A stretch of 5,324 nucleotides of DNA, taken from the NCBI GenBank assembly GCA_937901105.1, contig CALCHD010000244.1, positions 1-5,324 on the forward strand, written 5' to 3'. Below are positions 1 through 5,324 of the stretch, piece by piece. The notes beneath the pieces are model-generated. The model had not been told where the DNA came from, ran no database searches, and saw nothing but the letters and a program-made list of their open reading frames with translations. This stretch comes from an uncultured Bacteroidales bacterium (GTDB lineage: Bacteria; Bacteroidota; Bacteroidia; Bacteroidales; UBA932). The first letter of the stretch is position 1, and each line of letters begins with the position of its first letter. Both the position numbers and the translations under genes were made by a program.

Positions 1-1004
1 AGAATCTACACCTGCAATTGTTGCACTCATAGCCTCAGTTGTACCTCTTAGCATATTAACGTATGAATCGTAAACAGTCTGGTTCCACTCGCTTGTTACA
101 GCGTGAACTTTCATCTTTTGGCTGCACTCGCAATCAGCACCGTAAGCTTTTACAATGTTAGCCCACAACAAACGTGCTGCGCGGAATTTAGCAATCTCCA
201 TAAAGTAGTTGAACCAACTGCAAAAGTAAATTTGATGCGTCTTGCAGCGTCATCAGCGCTTAGGCCCATCTCAACAAGCTTGTTGATGTACTCGCTACCC
301 ATAGCAAGACCGAAACCAAGCTCCTGAGAGATGTTTGAACCTGCATCATTGAAAGCGTAAGCCTCAACACCAATAACTCTTACTCTTGGATAATCCTTAA
401 CAGCCTCAATTACATCTTTAAGGGTATCCATAGATTTGTCTGAACAGAAAGCGCCAGTCTGGTTAAGGCCTCTTAGCGGATCAAAATCAAATGAAGCTTT
501 AAGGTCCTCAGCAGCTACGCCCTGAGCTTTTGCAACAGCAAGGAATGAGTTAATGATCTCTACAGATGCACAGCAGCAGCCTGTGAAGTTAACCTCAACC
601 TTAGCAAGATCAATACCGTTAAGAAGGGTCTTCATCTCAGCCTCTGAGATAGCCTTTTTGCCATCAATGCAGAAACCTACAGCCTCAACACCTTTCTTAA
701 GTCCGTCAACAGCCTGTGCATTGGCAGCCTCAAAACCGCACTGGCAAGCGCAGTAGTCCTGGCGAACCAACCAGTTGTTGTTGTCTTTAGTACCCCTAAC
801 AAAAGGGAAAGCACCAGCCTCACCGCCAAGGTGTTTTACACCCTCAAGGTTCTCGGCACGGTAGTAAGGGCGAACTGAAAAACCTTCCTCAGTTTTCCAT
901 ACGAGCTTTTTCTCGTAATCGGCACCTTTCAAATCTTTGATAATCACCTCTTCCCATTGCTCTGTGGAAACAGGTGGAAACTCAGCAAATAATTTTTCTG
1001 CCAT
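1..1004 (-). CDS. mutA: Methylmalonyl-CoA mutase small (beta) subunit MutA, N-terminal part, interrupted by a -1 frameshift and cut by the window edge
   Basis: MutA is the small subunit of the adenosylcobalamin-dependent mutase that interconverts succinyl-CoA and (R)-methylmalonyl-CoA in the cytoplasm, a step of propionate formation. In two-subunit enzymes the small chain is a non-catalytic paralogue of MutB (family knowledge). The start at 1004 gives MAEKLFAEFPPVSTEQWEEV, the typical opening; (DLKGADYEKKLVWKT, residues 24-38) and VRPYYRAENLEGV (44-56) follow. An upstream TTG at 1058 is open but lies in the -7 promoter box, so it is unlikely. The leader is very A-rich with no Shine-Dalgarno sequence. 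After residue 265 (FAVGS) the frame hits a TAA at 150-152. Adding one base near 210 restores NYFMEIAKFRAARLLWANIV and an open frame to base 1, giving 335 residues of an expected ~600-plus. mutB would be expected next, outside the window. Whether the frameshift is a mutation or a sequence error cannot be told here. Confidence 0.93.
208..212 (-). other. Site of the single-base deletion (frameshift) in mutA
   Basis: The coding strand reads GGTTCAACTACTTTATGG. With one more A in the short A run (GGTTCAAACTACTTTATGG) it encodes G-S-N-Y-F-M, which joins the N-terminal frame to an open frame running to the window edge. Without it, translation gives 19 unrelated residues and stops at 150-152. The exact missing base cannot be placed inside the run. 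Confidence 0.85.
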
Positions 1005-1036
1005 CTTTTTTGTTTTTATATATGAATGGATAATTT

Positions 1037-1052
1037 GATTTTCTCTAAAATC
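1037..1052 (-). other. Small AT-rich hairpin in the predicted mutA leader
   Basis: The coding strand reads GATTTT-AGAG-AAAATC, a perfect 6-bp stem with a 4-base loop. It would lie at the very 5' end of the mutA transcript if the promoter call is right, and it could protect that end. It is weak and AT-rich, has no U tract after it, and is not a convincing terminator for the upstream operon. It may be chance. Confidence 0.25.
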
Positions 1053-1055
1053 GTT

Positions 1056-1087
1056 CAAAGTTACTTAATATTTAAGCCATTTCCAAA
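1056..1087 (-). promoter_or_regulatory. Bacteroidota-type promoter for mutA
   Basis: On the minus strand TTTG lies at 1087-1084 and TAACTTTG at 1063-1056, separated by 20 bases. This matches the known Bacteroides primary sigma factor consensus (TTTG at -33, TAnnTTTG at -7). Transcription would begin around 1049-1051 and leave a leader of about 45 bases before the ATG at 1004. The -33 box is inside the last codons of the ABC permease gene and the -7 box begins 1 bp after its stop codon. TAnnTTTG alone also occurs by chance inside genes here (near 220-227 and 4290), so the weight comes from the paired -33 box and the position. Confidence 0.55.
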
Positions 1088-2390
1088 TCTCTTTCCAGCC
1101 CGGCTTTTTACCGTACATTAGGATTCCAACCCTGTATATTCTTCCCGACAGATATGCCATTCCCACGAAGGTAAGTATCAGCACACCAATAGAAAGTGCA
1201 AGTTCCCACGCAGGCACGCCATAAGCTATTCTGGCCATCATCACCATTGGGGATGTAAAAGGTATTACAGATCCCCAGAAAGAGAGTGCACTGTCTGGAT
1301 ACTGGAAAGTGTGCAACATAAGGAAAAGTCCCACAATGAGGGGCATTGTGATTGGAAGGATGAGCTGCTGGGTGTCGGCCTCATTGTCTACGGCAGCACC
1401 AACTGCAGCAAACATGCTTGAATAAAGGAGATATCCCAGCACAAAATAGATAATGAAGCACCCTATGATCTGCACGTAGTTCACATCCTTAAGAGCCTGG
1501 AGCAGGCCGTCGCTGTCATCCTGCATTGCAGAGGTTATTTCCGCAACCGGAACCTCTGTTGAGACCGATGTCACCGTCTGCGCAGCCTCATTGAGCCCCA
1601 AAGCATGACCTGCCACTGTTACAATCAGCATTGTAAACACAATCCAGATAAGGAACTGTGTAAGCGCCACAGAAGCTACACCTATGATCTTGCCCATCAT
1701 AATCTGGAAAGGCTTCACCGACGACACAATAACCTCAATGATTCTGGTGGTCTTCTCCTCTATCACACTCCTCATCACCATGCTGCCGAACATGAAGATG
1801 AACATATAAATAAGGAAGCTGGCAATGTAGCCTATCACCATAAATATCTCAACTTTAGACACTTTCTCCTCGCCGCTCTCATCCAGTGTATAGGTACTCA
1901 ACTTCACATCAGACTCTATATCTTCCATTATCTCCTCAAGCTGCGGGATGCCGTATCCCTGCAGCTTGTGCTGCTCCACAGCCTCCTCAACATTGCGCGA
2001 AATACGCCCTTTGATGTCCATATTGAGCTGTTTCTTGGAATATGTGACCACTGAAACATTCTTTGACGAATCCAATGCAGAGATGCCCACTACTGCAAAA
2101 TAGCCGTTCTTGTCAAAATCAGCCTTCAAGTTATCTACAGTTGCACCAACAACCTGGCAAAACTCCACCTGCTCATCACTCTGCATGTATGGCATAACCA
2201 CACCGCTATTATCCACTACCGCAATCTTGTGGGCCTCGTCTTCTTCTGAATATGCTGCAATCAGCCCCGGCACTACCATAAGTGCGGCAAAAAGAAGCGG
2301 CGTAAGCAGCGTGGTAAGGATAAACGATTTCTTCTTTACCCTTATTGCAAACTCCCTTGCAATAATTACAGATATCTTGCTCTTTCCCAT
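1065..2390 (-). CDS. ABC-2 type (NatB-like) transporter permease
   Basis: This is the membrane subunit of an ABC exporter, 441 residues, expected in the inner membrane. By hydrophobicity there is one N-terminal segment (about 23-46), a hydrophilic domain of about 130 residues predicted outside the cytoplasm (47-180), then about five more segments (roughly 182-207, 234-260, 305-332, 343-360, 394-416). The cytoplasmic motif EEKTTRIIEVIVSSVKPFQI (211-230) and GAAVDNEADTQQ (331-342) are characteristic of the NatB/YhaP group of ABC-2 permeases. The second external loop (261-304) is polar and acidic near its end. The gene starts 11 bp after the ATPase gene, so the two are surely co-transcribed and form one transporter. 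NatB of Bacillus exports sodium, but this family also includes exporters of other or unknown substrates, so the substrate is not assigned. Length is normal and nothing looks broken. Confidence 0.9.
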   Translation of the reverse strand: MGKSKISVIIAREFAIRVKKKSFILTTLLTPLLFAALMVVPGLIAAYSEEDEAHKIAVVDNSGVVMPYMQSDEQVEFCQVVGATVDNLKADFDKNGYFAVVGISALDSSKNVSVVTYSKKQLNMDIKGRISRNVEEAVEQHKLQGYGIPQLEEIMEDIESDVKLSTYTLDESGEEKVSKVEIFMVIGYIASFLIYMFIFMFGSMVMRSVIEEKTTRIIEVIVSSVKPFQIMMGKIIGVASVALTQFLIWIVFTMLIVTVAGHALGLNEAAQTVTSVSTEVPVAEITSAMQDDSDGLLQALKDVNYVQIIGCFIIYFVLGYLLYSSMFAAVGAAVDNEADTQQLILPITMPLIVGLFLMLHTFQYPDSALSFWGSVIPFTSPMVMMARIAYGVPAWELALSIGVLILTFVGMAYLSGRIYRVGILMYGKKPGWKEIWKWLKY

Positions 2391-2401
2391 TTCCGTAAAA
2401 T

Positions 2402-3310
2402 TTAATTATTGGTAACCAGTTTAATGAAGATGTCATTCATTCTTGGAATAAGCTCCTGATATGACACTATATCATTCCCTTTAATGAGTTCTCCCAAAAT
2501 CTGGGCGCTTGTTACACCAGGCTTTACATCAAGTACAGCACGTCTGTTCCCCTTATAATCCCCGTCAGAGACCAGTTCCACAGGAGCCAATGCCAGATTT
2601 ATAGGCTCAAGACCTCTGTAAATAACCTCAACATGGTTGCTTCCATACTGCCTCCTTATATCATCCACCTTTCCGGTTACCACCAGATTGGACTTGTTGA
2701 TAAGGGCAATGCTGTCACATAGCTCCTCAACGCTCTCCATATTGTGGGTAGAGAGGATGATTGTTGTACCTGCCTCCTTCAGAGCCAGAATCTCTTTCCT
2801 GATAAGGTTCACATTCACAGGATCAAAACCGCTGAACGGCTCATCAAGTATAAGAAGCTTTGGCCTGTGCATTACAGTGGTGATGAACTGTATCTTCTGG
2901 GCCATACCCTTTGACAGTTCCTCCACTTTCTTGTCCCACCAGCCCTGGATGCCGAATTTCACAAACCACTCCTTCAGTTCCTTGGTGGCCTGCGCAGTGG
3001 TCATCCCTTTCAGCTTTGCCAGATAGATTGCCTGCTCACCAACTTTCATCTTCTTGTAAAGTCCCCTCTCCTCCGGAAGATATCCTATGTGCTCAACATC
3101 AGAAAGCTTTACAGGACGTCCGTCAAAAAGCAGCTCTCCGCTGTCGGGAAGAGAGATCTGGTTGATGATTCTTATGAGTGTTGTCTTTCCGGCGCCGTTT
3201 GGTCCCAGAAGACCGAAGATTTCCCCTTTGGGAATACTGAGGCTCACAGAATTGAGAGCCGTATAATTACCAAATTTCTTGGTAATGCCTTTGCAGCTTA
3301 TGATTTCCAT
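2402..3310 (-). CDS. ABC transporter ATP-binding protein (NatA-like, with C-terminal DUF4162-type domain)
   Basis: This is the ATPase subunit that powers the adjacent permease, 302 residues from the ATG at 3310. Visible motifs in order are Walker A GPNGAGKTT (36-44), a Q-loop region YLPEERGLY (77-85) with Glu where most ABC proteins have Gln, signature LSKGM (132-136), Walker B LLILDEP (152-158) with the catalytic Glu, D-loop SGFD (160-163), and the switch His in STHN (187-190). The Glu variant and LSKGM are usual for this subfamily. The last ~85 residues, ending near YQELIPRMNDIFIKLV, fit the DUF4162 tail found on NatA-type ATPases. The ATG at 3310 puts MEIISCKGITKKFG at the N-terminus, as in relatives. 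A GTG at 3331 is open and would add 7 residues while overlapping the HHH stop by 4 bp (GTGA). The ATPase is complete and probably active. Confidence 0.93.
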   Translation of the reverse strand: MEIISCKGITKKFGNYTALNSVSLSIPKGEIFGLLGPNGAGKTTLIRIINQISLPDSGELLFDGRPVKLSDVEHIGYLPEERGLYKKMKVGEQAIYLAKLKGMTTAQATKELKEWFVKFGIQGWWDKKVEELSKGMAQKIQFITTVMHRPKLLILDEPFSGFDPVNVNLIRKEILALKEAGTTIILSTHNMESVEELCDSIALINKSNLVVTGKVDDIRRQYGSNHVEVIYRGLEPINLALAPVELVSDGDYKGNRRAVLDVKPGVTSAQILGELIKGNDIVSYQELIPRMNDIFIKLVTNN

Positions 3311-3327
3311 TTCAAATTTGTTTATCC

Positions 3328-4392
3328 TCACAAATGTAACAAATATTCCTTTAGTTTATCCGCATTTTCCGTGCTTATCACACGCTCTTTTACCAGGGCC
3401 TCCAGCAACTGCATATCAGAACTGAAATTCTCTTTCCCCTTAAGCCTCAAATAGGTCTCTATCCCCTTTGCCGCATACGGGCCTATATACGGATGTCTGC
3501 GGAGGAACTCCATATCCGCCTTCAGCAATGAGACCCGCTTCACATCGCCTTCAAGCACCACAACATTCCCTGCAATCTTCTCAAACCTCTCCTGCGTAAA
3601 ACCTTCAATCTCAAGCAGCTGCCTGATATCCACAAACGATCCTCCCAGCCTTTCCCTGTACTGCAGGATCTTGCGGGCATAATACCCGCCAATGCCATAA
3701 AGCTGCACCAGAGCCGCACTGTCGGCGGTGTTGAGGTTGCATACATACTTCTCTTTTGGGAGGCGGGTACCGTATTTGGAAGCTGGGGCGGGTTGCGGTG
3801 CGGGGGCTTGATGCGCGTTTGTCACAGAATCAGCCGCTTCTGTGACAATGCGGGCATTTTCCTCCCCATTTGTCACGTTTTTCGGCTTATTTGTGACATT
3901 TCTCTTCCCCGGCAACCTGTCGGGAAGAAGAATGAATGGCTCCAGGGCAGCATACTTTGCACTGTCCACCACATACATTTTGGCAAAATCCCTCTTCACC
4001 CGGAACTTCCCCCCTTTGGTTCGGTACTTTATGATACTGGCCGCCTGCCGCTGTGAAAACCCCAGCATCTGGAGGGAATCCTGGGTGATGGTATTGGGAT
4101 TGAAGAAGAATGCACTATTCCCGACAGATGCCTCCCCTGACACAGGTGTTCCAGGCTGACCGGACACACCGGCCGGAGTTCCGGCACCCCCACCGGCACC
4201 CGCCTGCGCAGCCATACCTGAGGCATCCCCACCTCCTGCACCCGCTTCCGCAATAGCCTCCACCTGCCGCATCCTCACCTTCTGTACCACAAATGTAACC
4301 ACCTGAAACAAAAACAGCAGCGCAATGAGGACAATTACCCCCATTGCTCTGCTGTTTGATATCTTAACGGAATCCCTTTCCCCGTTACTCAT
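3328..4392 (-). CDS. Membrane-anchored protein with three helix-hairpin-helix (ComEA-like) modules
   Basis: From the ATG at 4392 the protein has 354 residues. A short polar N-terminus is followed by one membrane segment (about 17-38), a Gly/Ala/Pro-rich linker (about 49-92), a first HHH module (95-142; LGFSQRQAASIIKYR), a second linker with repeated Val-Thr-Asn and Ala-Pro runs (164-206), a second HHH module (218-278; LYGIGGYYARKILQYRERLG), and a third (288-352; HPYIGPYAAKGIETY). HHH hairpins bind DNA backbone without sequence specificity. ComEA does so outside the membrane in competent bacteria, and many Bacteroidota carry such multi-HHH proteins of untested function, so DNA uptake is only a possibility. 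The start is chosen because ATGAGTAA overlaps the rsmI stop by 8 bp, suggesting coupled translation. ATGs at 4428 and 4416 are also open, and one at 4344 would begin at the membrane segment. Confidence 0.85.
   Translation of the reverse strand: MSNGERDSVKISNSRAMGVIVLIALLFLFQVVTFVVQKVRMRQVEAIAEAGAGGGDASGMAAQAGAGGGAGTPAGVSGQPGTPVSGEASVGNSAFFFNPNTITQDSLQMLGFSQRQAASIIKYRTKGGKFRVKRDFAKMYVVDSAKYAALEPFILLPDRLPGKRNVTNKPKNVTNGEENARIVTEAADSVTNAHQAPAPQPAPASKYGTRLPKEKYVCNLNTADSAALVQLYGIGGYYARKILQYRERLGGSFVDIRQLLEIEGFTQERFEKIAGNVVVLEGDVKRVSLLKADMEFLRRHPYIGPYAAKGIETYLRLKGKENFSSDMQLLEALVKERVISTENADKLKEYLLHL
3331..3338 (-). promoter_or_regulatory. Possible internal -7 box ahead of the ABC exporter genes
   Basis: The minus strand reads TACATTTG, which fits TAnnTTTG, about 20 bases before the ATPase ATG at 3310 in an AT-rich patch that is otherwise the end of the HHH gene. 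No TTTG lies at the expected 19-21 base spacing upstream. An identical TACATTTG occurs inside the HHH gene near 4290, where it only encodes protein. Treat it as a weak candidate for extra expression of the exporter. Confidence 0.25.
3819..3848. repeat. 11-bp perfect inverted repeat inside the HHH gene
   Basis: On the plus strand TTGTCACAGAA (3819-3829) and TTCTGTGACAA (3838-3848) are exact inverted copies around an 8-base centre. Two more copies of the core follow, TTTGTCAC at 3869-3876 and GTGACA at 3893-3898, so the core occurs four times in about 80 bases in alternating orientation. It encodes the Val-Thr repeats of the second linker (residues 166-192). No U or T tract flanks the repeat, so it is not a terminator. 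Confidence 0.7.
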
Positions 4393-5086
4393 CCTGTGAT
4401 TGCTCTCCTGCCTCATATCCCGCTCCACTTACAATCATAACTATTTCACCTTTAGGCTCATGTGCACTGTACCACTTGAACAGCTCCTCAACAGTACCCC
4501 TGCGGCACTCCTCATGCATCTTGCTTATCTCCCTGCAGACCGCAGCCATACGGCCAGGACCAAAGAACTCAACCATCTGTCCCAAAGTCTTCACCAGACG
4601 GTATGGAGACTCATAAATTATCATGGTCCTCTCCTCAAGGGCCAGCTGCTTGAATTTGGTCTGACGCCCCTTCTTTACAGGAAGGAACCCCTCAAAACAA
4701 AACCTGTCACAAGGGAAACCGGAATTCACCAACGCCGGTACAAAAGCGGTTGCGCCGGGAAGGGTCTCCACCTCAACCCCAGCCTCAACACAGGTCCTCA
4801 CAAGAAGAAAACCCGGATCGGATATGCCTGGCGTACCCGCGTCACTTATCAGCGCCACATTCATGCCTGCAAGTATCTTCTCGCATACTCCTGCAGATGT
4901 CTTGTGCTCATTGAACTTGTGATGGCTCTCCATATGTGTGGAGATCTCATACTTCTTGAGCAACACAGAACTGGTTCTGGTATCCTCAGCCAGAATCAGG
5001 TCAACCTCCTTCAACACCCTCAAAGCCCTTAAGGTAATGTCCTCCATATTCCCTATAGGGGTTGGTACCAAATACAATTTTGCCAT
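4385..5086 (-). CDS. rsmI: 16S rRNA (cytidine(1402)-2'-O)-methyltransferase RsmI
   Basis: RsmI uses S-adenosylmethionine to methylate the 2'-O of C1402 in 16S rRNA, in the decoding centre of the small ribosomal subunit. The 233 residues carry the family signature throughout: LYLVPTPIGNMEDITLRAL (4-22), AEDTRTS (33-39), the SAM-binding ISDAGTPGISDPG (80-92), LPGATAFVPALVNSG (109-123), IIYESPYR (156-163), CREISKMHEE (184-193) and PKGEIVMIV (211-219). It ends shortly after the tetrapyrrole-methylase-like core and lacks the C-terminal extension of the ~286-residue E. coli protein; shorter forms are common in Bacteroidota, so it is not truncated. The ATG at 5086 gives the standard MAKLYLVPTPIGN start and sits about 25 bases after a TACCTTTG box. 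It is the first gene of the predicted operon, and its stop overlaps the HHH gene start. Confidence 0.97.
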   Translation of the reverse strand: MAKLYLVPTPIGNMEDITLRALRVLKEVDLILAEDTRTSSVLLKKYEISTHMESHHKFNEHKTSAGVCEKILAGMNVALISDAGTPGISDPGFLLVRTCVEAGVEVETLPGATAFVPALVNSGFPCDRFCFEGFLPVKKGRQTKFKQLALEERTMIIYESPYRLVKTLGQMVEFFGPGRMAAVCREISKMHEECRRGTVEELFKWYSAHEPKGEIVMIVSGAGYEAGEQSQDE

Positions 5087-5110
5087 AATTCAGTCAATAA
5101 ATCTTACACA

Positions 5111-5118
5111 CAAAGGTA
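5111..5118 (-). promoter_or_regulatory. Predicted -7 promoter box for the rsmI operon
   Basis: The minus strand reads TACCTTTG, matching TAnnTTTG, 24 bases before the rsmI ATG in the only true intergenic gap between folE and rsmI. TTTG occurs upstream at 5137-5134 (15-base spacing) and 5133-5130 (11-base spacing), both closer than the usual 19-21, and at the usual distance there is only the T tract of the folE terminator. The box is good and the -33 element is imperfect. It would give a leader of about 20 bases. Confidence 0.45.
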
Positions 5119-5134
5119 TCCATTTTCCACAAAC

Positions 5135-5161
5135 AAAAAAAGGGCCACCTGCCGGCAGCCC
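5135..5161 (-). terminator. Intrinsic terminator after folE
   Basis: On the minus strand GGGCTGCC-GGCA-GGTGGCCC forms an 8-bp GC-rich stem (5161-5142, including two G-U pairs) with a 4-base loop, followed directly by seven T (5141-5135) and then GTTTG. It lies 23 bases past the folE stop and is oriented to end folE transcription, which separates folE from the rsmI operon. Confidence 0.85.
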
Positions 5162-5184
5162 CAAAATATCCTTATCAAATCCTA

Positions 5185-5324
5185 TTAGTGCAAGCTTACA
5201 CCTATCAGCCTCATGAACTCCTCGCGGGTTCTGATATCCTTGAGGAATGCACCGGTAAAAGCAGAAGTGGTGGTAACCGAGTTCTGTTTCTGCACACCCC
5301 TCATCTGCATGCACATATGGGCTG
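5185..5324 (-). CDS. folE: GTP cyclohydrolase I, C-terminal end (partial)
   Basis: The last 45 codons of a gene that enters from the right edge and stops at 5185-5187 (TAA). The readable protein starts AHMCMQMRGVQKQNSVTTTS and continues AFTGAFLKDIRTREEFMRLI before ending GVSLH. This is the conserved C-terminus of type I GTP cyclohydrolase: the H-x-C-M-x-x-R-G-V stretch includes the zinc-ligand cysteine, and SVTTTSAFTGAF matches the SATTTTSLGGLF region of the E. coli enzyme. The enzyme converts GTP to dihydroneopterin triphosphate, the first step of folate/pterin synthesis. The rest, including the active-site His residues of the N-terminal half, is outside the window. The stop is natural and is followed by a terminator, so this is a complete 3' end. 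Confidence 0.93.
   Translation of the reverse strand, partial: AHMCMQMRGVQKQNSVTTTSAFTGAFLKDIRTREEFMRLIGVSLH

Noticed and set aside
218..228. TACTTTTG match to the -7 consensus inside mutA
   Set aside because: It falls in conserved coding sequence with no gene start downstream. It is a chance match and shows that the single box is not sufficient evidence.
1002..1058. Longer MutA start at TTG 1058 (18 extra residues)
   Set aside because: The TTG is in the predicted -7 box, the extra residues are unlike MutA N-termini, and the ATG at 1004 has an A-rich leader and the expected MAEKLF start.
1005..1064. Possible cobalamin riboswitch or operon terminator before mutA
   Set aside because: The gap is only 60 bases and AT-rich, with one weak 6-bp hairpin. 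It has no B12-box-like sequence, no GC-rich stem and no T tract on the coding strand.
1605..2054. A 149-codon plus-strand frame rich in His, Cys and Asn
   Set aside because: It is antisense to the permease. The His/Asn richness is what the reverse complement of hydrophobic membrane codons produces.
4130..4260. GC-rich, repetitive stretch that might be a tandem repeat or foreign insert
   Set aside because: It simply encodes the Gly/Ala/Pro-rich linker of the HHH protein in frame. The repeats are imperfect and there are no insert borders.
4400..5032. A 210-codon open frame on the plus strand opposite rsmI
   Set aside because: It lies wholly antisense to a clear RsmI, has no recognisable domain, and has a low-complexity, odd composition. 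It is a shadow of the real gene.

Overview
The window looks like a chromosomal core region of a member of the Bacteroidota, most likely Bacteroidales; I cannot name a genus. The pointers are a split methylmalonyl-CoA mutase small subunit of the Bacteroides type, an RsmI that ends without the C-terminal extension of the E. coli protein, gene starts preceded by A-rich leaders instead of a Shine-Dalgarno sequence, and Bacteroides-type -7 boxes (TAnnTTTG) ahead of some genes. Every recognisable gene is on the minus strand, so transcription runs from the right end to the left end.

Layout in the order of transcription: the last 45 codons of folE (GTP cyclohydrolase I, cut by the right edge) end at 5185 and are followed by a strong intrinsic terminator. 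A TACCTTTG box then starts what looks like a four-gene operon: rsmI (16S rRNA C1402 2'-O-methyltransferase), a membrane-anchored protein with three helix-hairpin-helix modules, and a two-gene ABC-2/NatAB-type exporter (ATPase, then permease). The ends overlap by 8 bp or are separated by 17 and 11 bp. A separate promoter, TTTG-N20-TAACTTTG, overlaps the end of the permease gene and drives mutA, which runs off the left edge.

The genes do not form one pathway. folE (folate/pterin), rsmI (ribosome modification), the HHH protein (probable DNA binding at the membrane), the exporter (unknown substrate) and mutA (succinate/propionate interconversion) are mostly housekeeping functions. The closest physical link is the rsmI-HHH-ABC operon. 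mutA differs from its neighbours in codon choice and has its own promoter, as expected for a strongly expressed metabolic gene.

The most notable feature is a single-base deletion in mutA near position 210 that breaks the reading frame after residue 265. Adding one base restores a convincing protein all the way to the window edge. Other points are unusual cysteine clusters in MutA and an 11-bp perfect inverted repeat inside the HHH gene linker. I found no mobile element, CRISPR array, RNA gene, riboswitch or new defence-like system. No gene-free stretch exceeds about 100 bases.
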